Shown: one piece after another, positions 61,009 through 64,000 of the stretch
Numbering within the stretch: the stretch's first letter is position 1
Layout: each line of letters begins with the position of its first letter
NCBI GenBank assembly: GCA_030549775.1
Contig: CM060171.1
Span: forward strand, 58,276,360-58,340,359
Reading direction: 5' to 3'
From: Tamarix chinensis
Lineage: Eukaryota; Streptophyta; Magnoliopsida; Caryophyllales; Tamaricaceae
DNA: 64,000 nt
Notes under the pieces: generated by a model
What the model was told of the DNA's origin: nothing
The model's database searches: none
Seen by the model: only the letters and a program-made list of their open reading frames with translations
Translations under genes and position numbers: made by a program

Positions 61009-62639
61009 GATCACCCGTTTCATGGGTGCTGCTCATTCCCACGAGTAGTGTGCCCTTCTGACTTTGTACAGGTGGGCGAGACATCAGTCGGGGCTTTGTG
61101 TTGAGCATGTTTTTGGCTCAAGTTCGAGAGTGTCGTGGCCGTATTTCAGTCTGTATGTGATTCTATTTCCTTTGTTAATTCTTTGGTATATTATTTACCA
61201 TTTTATGATTCATTACCCGATTGAGTATTTTAATGAACATTTTATTGGTTGTAAGCTTATTTCTCATTTGGAAATGAATTACAATTCCTTATGCGTACTC
61301 TAATTTTATTTTACAACCACTTAATGCTTATTTGGAGTTTAGTTTGTCTTGATCTATAATTAATTATTAATCATTTCTTAGCCTTAGCACTTGGTACTGA
61401 AACGGTTGGAGAGAACCGGTTTGGTATTAAGTGTGACGGTAACATTCCCAGAATTCACAGGTTTTAAGTATTTCTATTTTAATTACTTTCGTTTTTTAAA
61501 AAAATAGTGAATTTTGGGGTGTTACAACAAATTCCACCCTTCTTTTATTCTTTGAACTAGTAGCAGAATCCACCCATCAATTCATTATTTTCCTTAATGT
61601 ATGGGGCATCACTTAGCCCTTCATTTACTAGTACAAAATGGACTACTAGATGGGTTTAAGGATGTTACCAAGGAAGATATTCAGCTGAGGCATCATGCTT
61701 ATATGCTGAATGATAAAAATAGGAGCTAAAGTGCAGTTGGTGGTATGGCAAAGCGTTCCAAAATGATGCATAACTAGAGTAATCTACCTTATACTTCTTG
61801 CGCTTCGACGGAACATATTTTGGAACGATAGGAAGAATCGAGATGAGCTGAGGGCAACTAAACTATCGAGCAACTCGATCTGGCATATAAGGCTCAACCA
61901 AATCAATAAAGCGTAAGCCACCTTAGTACATTGACTATGTTTCATACTCAGATGTTGGTTGAACGCTAAGAAGTTAATCTACAAATGCATGTAAAACAAA
62001 TTGGGATATCAATTATGACAAAAATTGTACAATTGAAAACTACTTACAAAAAAGTATGTCACCTATATGCCAGGCCCTCAGAGTATCCAATTGCCTCTTG
62101 TACTTAATTATTCCATCCATGGACTCAAGGGAAGCATTTGATAATATGAGTCCTATCTCATCGTTGTAGCATCATATGATGGATTATAGATACAAGAATA
62201 ACTCTACCGAAAGCATGGGAAATGCTCATAAATCCAAGCCTATGAATAATTATAACACATATATGATAGAATTAAACTAACAATTAAACAAATTTTATCA
62301 AATCAAAAAATAAAATAAATAATTACCTCTAATAATATCATGTAACCACCTATTTTCTTACACCCAGTTCTAGATGTTACTTCAAGCTACCTATATAAAT
62401 ACGCTAATTTCATAGCTCTATGGACTCGCTCAACTAATGTACTGAAATTAGCTACTAATCTAAGCACAGATAATAGAGCATGTTTTCTAGGCTTATCGGT
62501 AAAAAGTGTACATGATAATAGGTAGCATATATAAAACAGGCCATAAGACTCATCATTCTCAACAGGGTCAATCATAAGCTTATAAAAAATATCATTTAGT
62601 GCTACCTTACTTCCCTTCACAAAAGCTTACCTAAGAAAC

Positions 62640-63632
62640 TAAAATACCCTGAAAATTCTAATTTTATTATTTATTATTAAATAAGATTTTATTATGAAAA
62701 TTAATTAAATAATTTATTTTTATTAAAATAAAGGAAATTAATTAGGGAAAATTAATAAGAAATTTATTAAATATTTTAATTAGAGGAAATTTGGGTATTT
62801 TAACTAATTAAAGATTTTAATTTGAAAATTAATTAAATAAATTATTTTATTTAAAATAAGAAGGAGAAAATATTTTCAAATTAATATTAATTTTATAAAT
62901 AATTTAATTGAAGAAAATTATAGTGATTTGCTAATTAAAATGGAATATATGAAAAATATTTTAAAAATCCTAATTTAACCTAAACAGGGATTTAAATATT
63001 ATTTTATTTAAATATTCTTTCTCCCTCTCCTCCCCTATCTTTCTTCTTCTCTCCCATTCAGCCACCACCACTGCCACCGTGTGCCGCCGGCTTTGGCTGC
63101 GCCACCACCTCCATTTTGTTCCTCTCCTCCTGGGCAACTCTAAACACCCCATACCTCACCTTAATTCTCCCTATCTTTTTCCCAGCATTTAACTTTTACC
63201 CTTTTCTTCTCTTTTTCCGGCCGCCGCCGCCGCCTCCTCTGTGCACCACCACCGGTGTCGTCTATCCCCGCCAACCTAAGGTTGAACCCTAGACCCTCTC
63301 AGCCATTTTCCCTATTTTTATAACCCTTAAATTATTTTATTTCAATTATTTGCATATAAATACTATTATTATTATTATTATTTTTAATATGTATTATTAT
63401 TATTATTATTAATGTTTTGATTATTATTTTTGTTGAGGGCTGAAGCCCTATTATAATTTTAATTTGATTTTATTATTATTCTTCTTATTATTTCTATTAT
63501 TACTATCATTAATATTAATATGTTATTATTATTATAATTATTTTTATTATTACTGTTTCGAATTACTACTATTATTATTTCATTATTAATATTACAACTA
63601 CTTTACTATTTATTATTATTATTATTATTATT

Positions 63633-63707
<75 letters not shown>

Positions 63708-64000
63708 ATTGTTATTATTATTATTATTACTATTATTACTATTTCATTATTATTATTATTACTAAATTTTATTATTTATCTTACTAGTATTATTATTAGT
63801 ATTATTTTGGTAAAGGGGGCCGAAGCATTTATTTTACTTTGTTTTTGAATAATGTCCTTTTTATTATTATTATTGTTACTATTATTATTATCCTTAATTA
63901 TATTCTCTTGATATTATTTTTAGTATCATTATTATTATTAGGGTAAAGTATATAACCCTATATTATCAACTTTTATAATATTTCTATTATTTCTATATCT
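62640..64000 (+). mobile_element. L1 LTR copy 3, internally deleted, runs off the window
   Basis: It starts TAAAATACCCTGAAAATT (TG mutated to TA) and aligns with 56590 onward. At about 63010 it jumps to the sequence matching 58023 in copy 2, deleting about 1.06 kb that includes the TATA box and most of the GC-rich block. It then continues through the ATT-rich block, which is expanded here by a TTG array. It cuts the PMD remnant on its left. Confidence 0.82.
63600..63730. repeat. Compound ATT/TTG microsatellite
   Basis: About 24 TTG units (63635-63706, one interruption) are flanked by ATT units. The other two L1 copies have only ATT units here, so the TTG array is specific to this copy. Confidence 0.9.

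Larger units (their letters stand above)
56590..61526 (+). mobile_element. Solo LTR of family L1, 4,937 bp, perfect ACAAA duplication
   Basis: It runs from TGAAATGCCCCGAAAATT to TTTTGGGGTGTTACA. The flanks are ACAAA at 56585-56589 and again at 61527-61531, and the PMD coding sequence resumes across it. No gag, pol, PBS or PPT is inside. The order is: AT-rich start, CT- and GC-rich block with TATA (57100-58260), ATT-rich block (58330-58960), 27- and 20-bp minisatellites (59370-59945), hairpin arrays (60430-60800), conserved palindrome (60994-61008). An intact solo LTR of nearly 5 kb is unusually large. The family's coding region is not in this window. Confidence 0.92.
56474..62639 (-). pseudogene. 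Plant mobile domain (PMD) protein remnant, split by a solo LTR
   Basis: Read on the minus strand: 62639 to 61527, then, across the inserted LTR, 56589 to 56474. The first part has MKGSKVALNDIFYKL, CYLLSCTLFTDKPRKHALLS, VLRLVANFSTL, AMKLAYLYR, LEVTSRTGCKKIGGYMILLE, an apparent intron, and FGRVILVSIIHHMM with IIKCFPSVHGWNN. The 'LAYLYR.L...SR...K.I.GY..LLE' segment is typical of PMD (aminotransferase-like) proteins of transposons and MAIN-like genes. The last part reads GFDRLKKVYFAMGELNLSSS, KEEEIDQPPSVDM and stop. Several stops and frame shifts. The upstream part is cut off by the LTR at 62640. Confidence 0.68.

Noticed and set aside
60854..61303. Two small membrane-like ORFs
   Set aside because: They lie in the 3' part of the L1 LTR; no start context, no homology, and absent from the equivalent region of the L2 LTR.
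1..64000. tRNA or rRNA genes, or host protein-coding genes
   Set aside because: None recognised. The tRNA-like strings are only 12-base primer binding sites next to LTRs, and all long conserved frames belong to transposons.

Overview
This window looks like repeat-dense plant heterochromatin. It is AT-rich and holds no recognisable host gene. Nearly everything that can be identified is a transposable element, usually broken and often nested. The diagnostic marks are retrotransposon primer sites matching initiator-Met tRNA, plant Ty1/copia and Ty3/gypsy polyproteins, a plant Transposase_24/Ulp1 CACTA gene, a FAR1-type Mutator transposase with an OTU domain, and a plant mobile domain (PMD). Two short TTAGGG arrays (not TTTAGGG) would fit an Asparagales monocot such as Asparagus, but that is weak evidence and the species is not proven.

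Layout, left to right. 1-3378: a very long LTR (family L1, minus) cut by the window edge, inserted in a gypsy integrase whose C-terminus (3379-3978), PPT and 3' LTR (4014-about 4740) follow. About 4745-14160: a decayed minus-strand copia element, split by a complete but decayed Tork-like copia (5274-10294) and by a solo gypsy LTR (10981-11999). About 14160-14725: a fragment of a Tekay-type LTR. 14726-32790: a Tekay/Del-like chromovirus (plus) with gag, protease, RT, RNase H and integrase. Its RT is interrupted by a truncated minus gypsy (20456-22415), and its 3' LTR carries a 5.56-kb CACTA transposon (25899-31460) with a GGT target duplication. 33060-33670: a 29-bp minisatellite.

34059-42254: minus-strand long-LTR sequences (family L2) with gag fragments on both strands; the rightmost LTR cuts a hAT-like ORF (42255-42526). 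43850-48404 and 49359-52512: two solo LTRs of the Tekay-type family, in low-copy-looking AT-rich DNA. 53480-56255: a FAR1/MULE transposase-OTU pseudogene, facing a PMD gene on the minus strand (56474-62639). The PMD gene is split by a 4,937-bp solo LTR of family L1 (56590-61526) with a perfect ACAAA duplication. 62640-64000: another L1 LTR, with an internal deletion that removed its promoter.

No cellular pathway is encoded. Two things stand out. The first is the CACTA gene: 11 exons whose lengths sum to an exact 729-codon frame, a preserved Ulp1 His-Asp-Cys triad, but two in-frame stops. The second is small hairpins conserved inside the LTRs of different families, including a stem whose two arms change together (AGTACG/CGTACT versus AGTATG/CATATT). 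All intron, domain and boundary calls were made by eye from the sequence.
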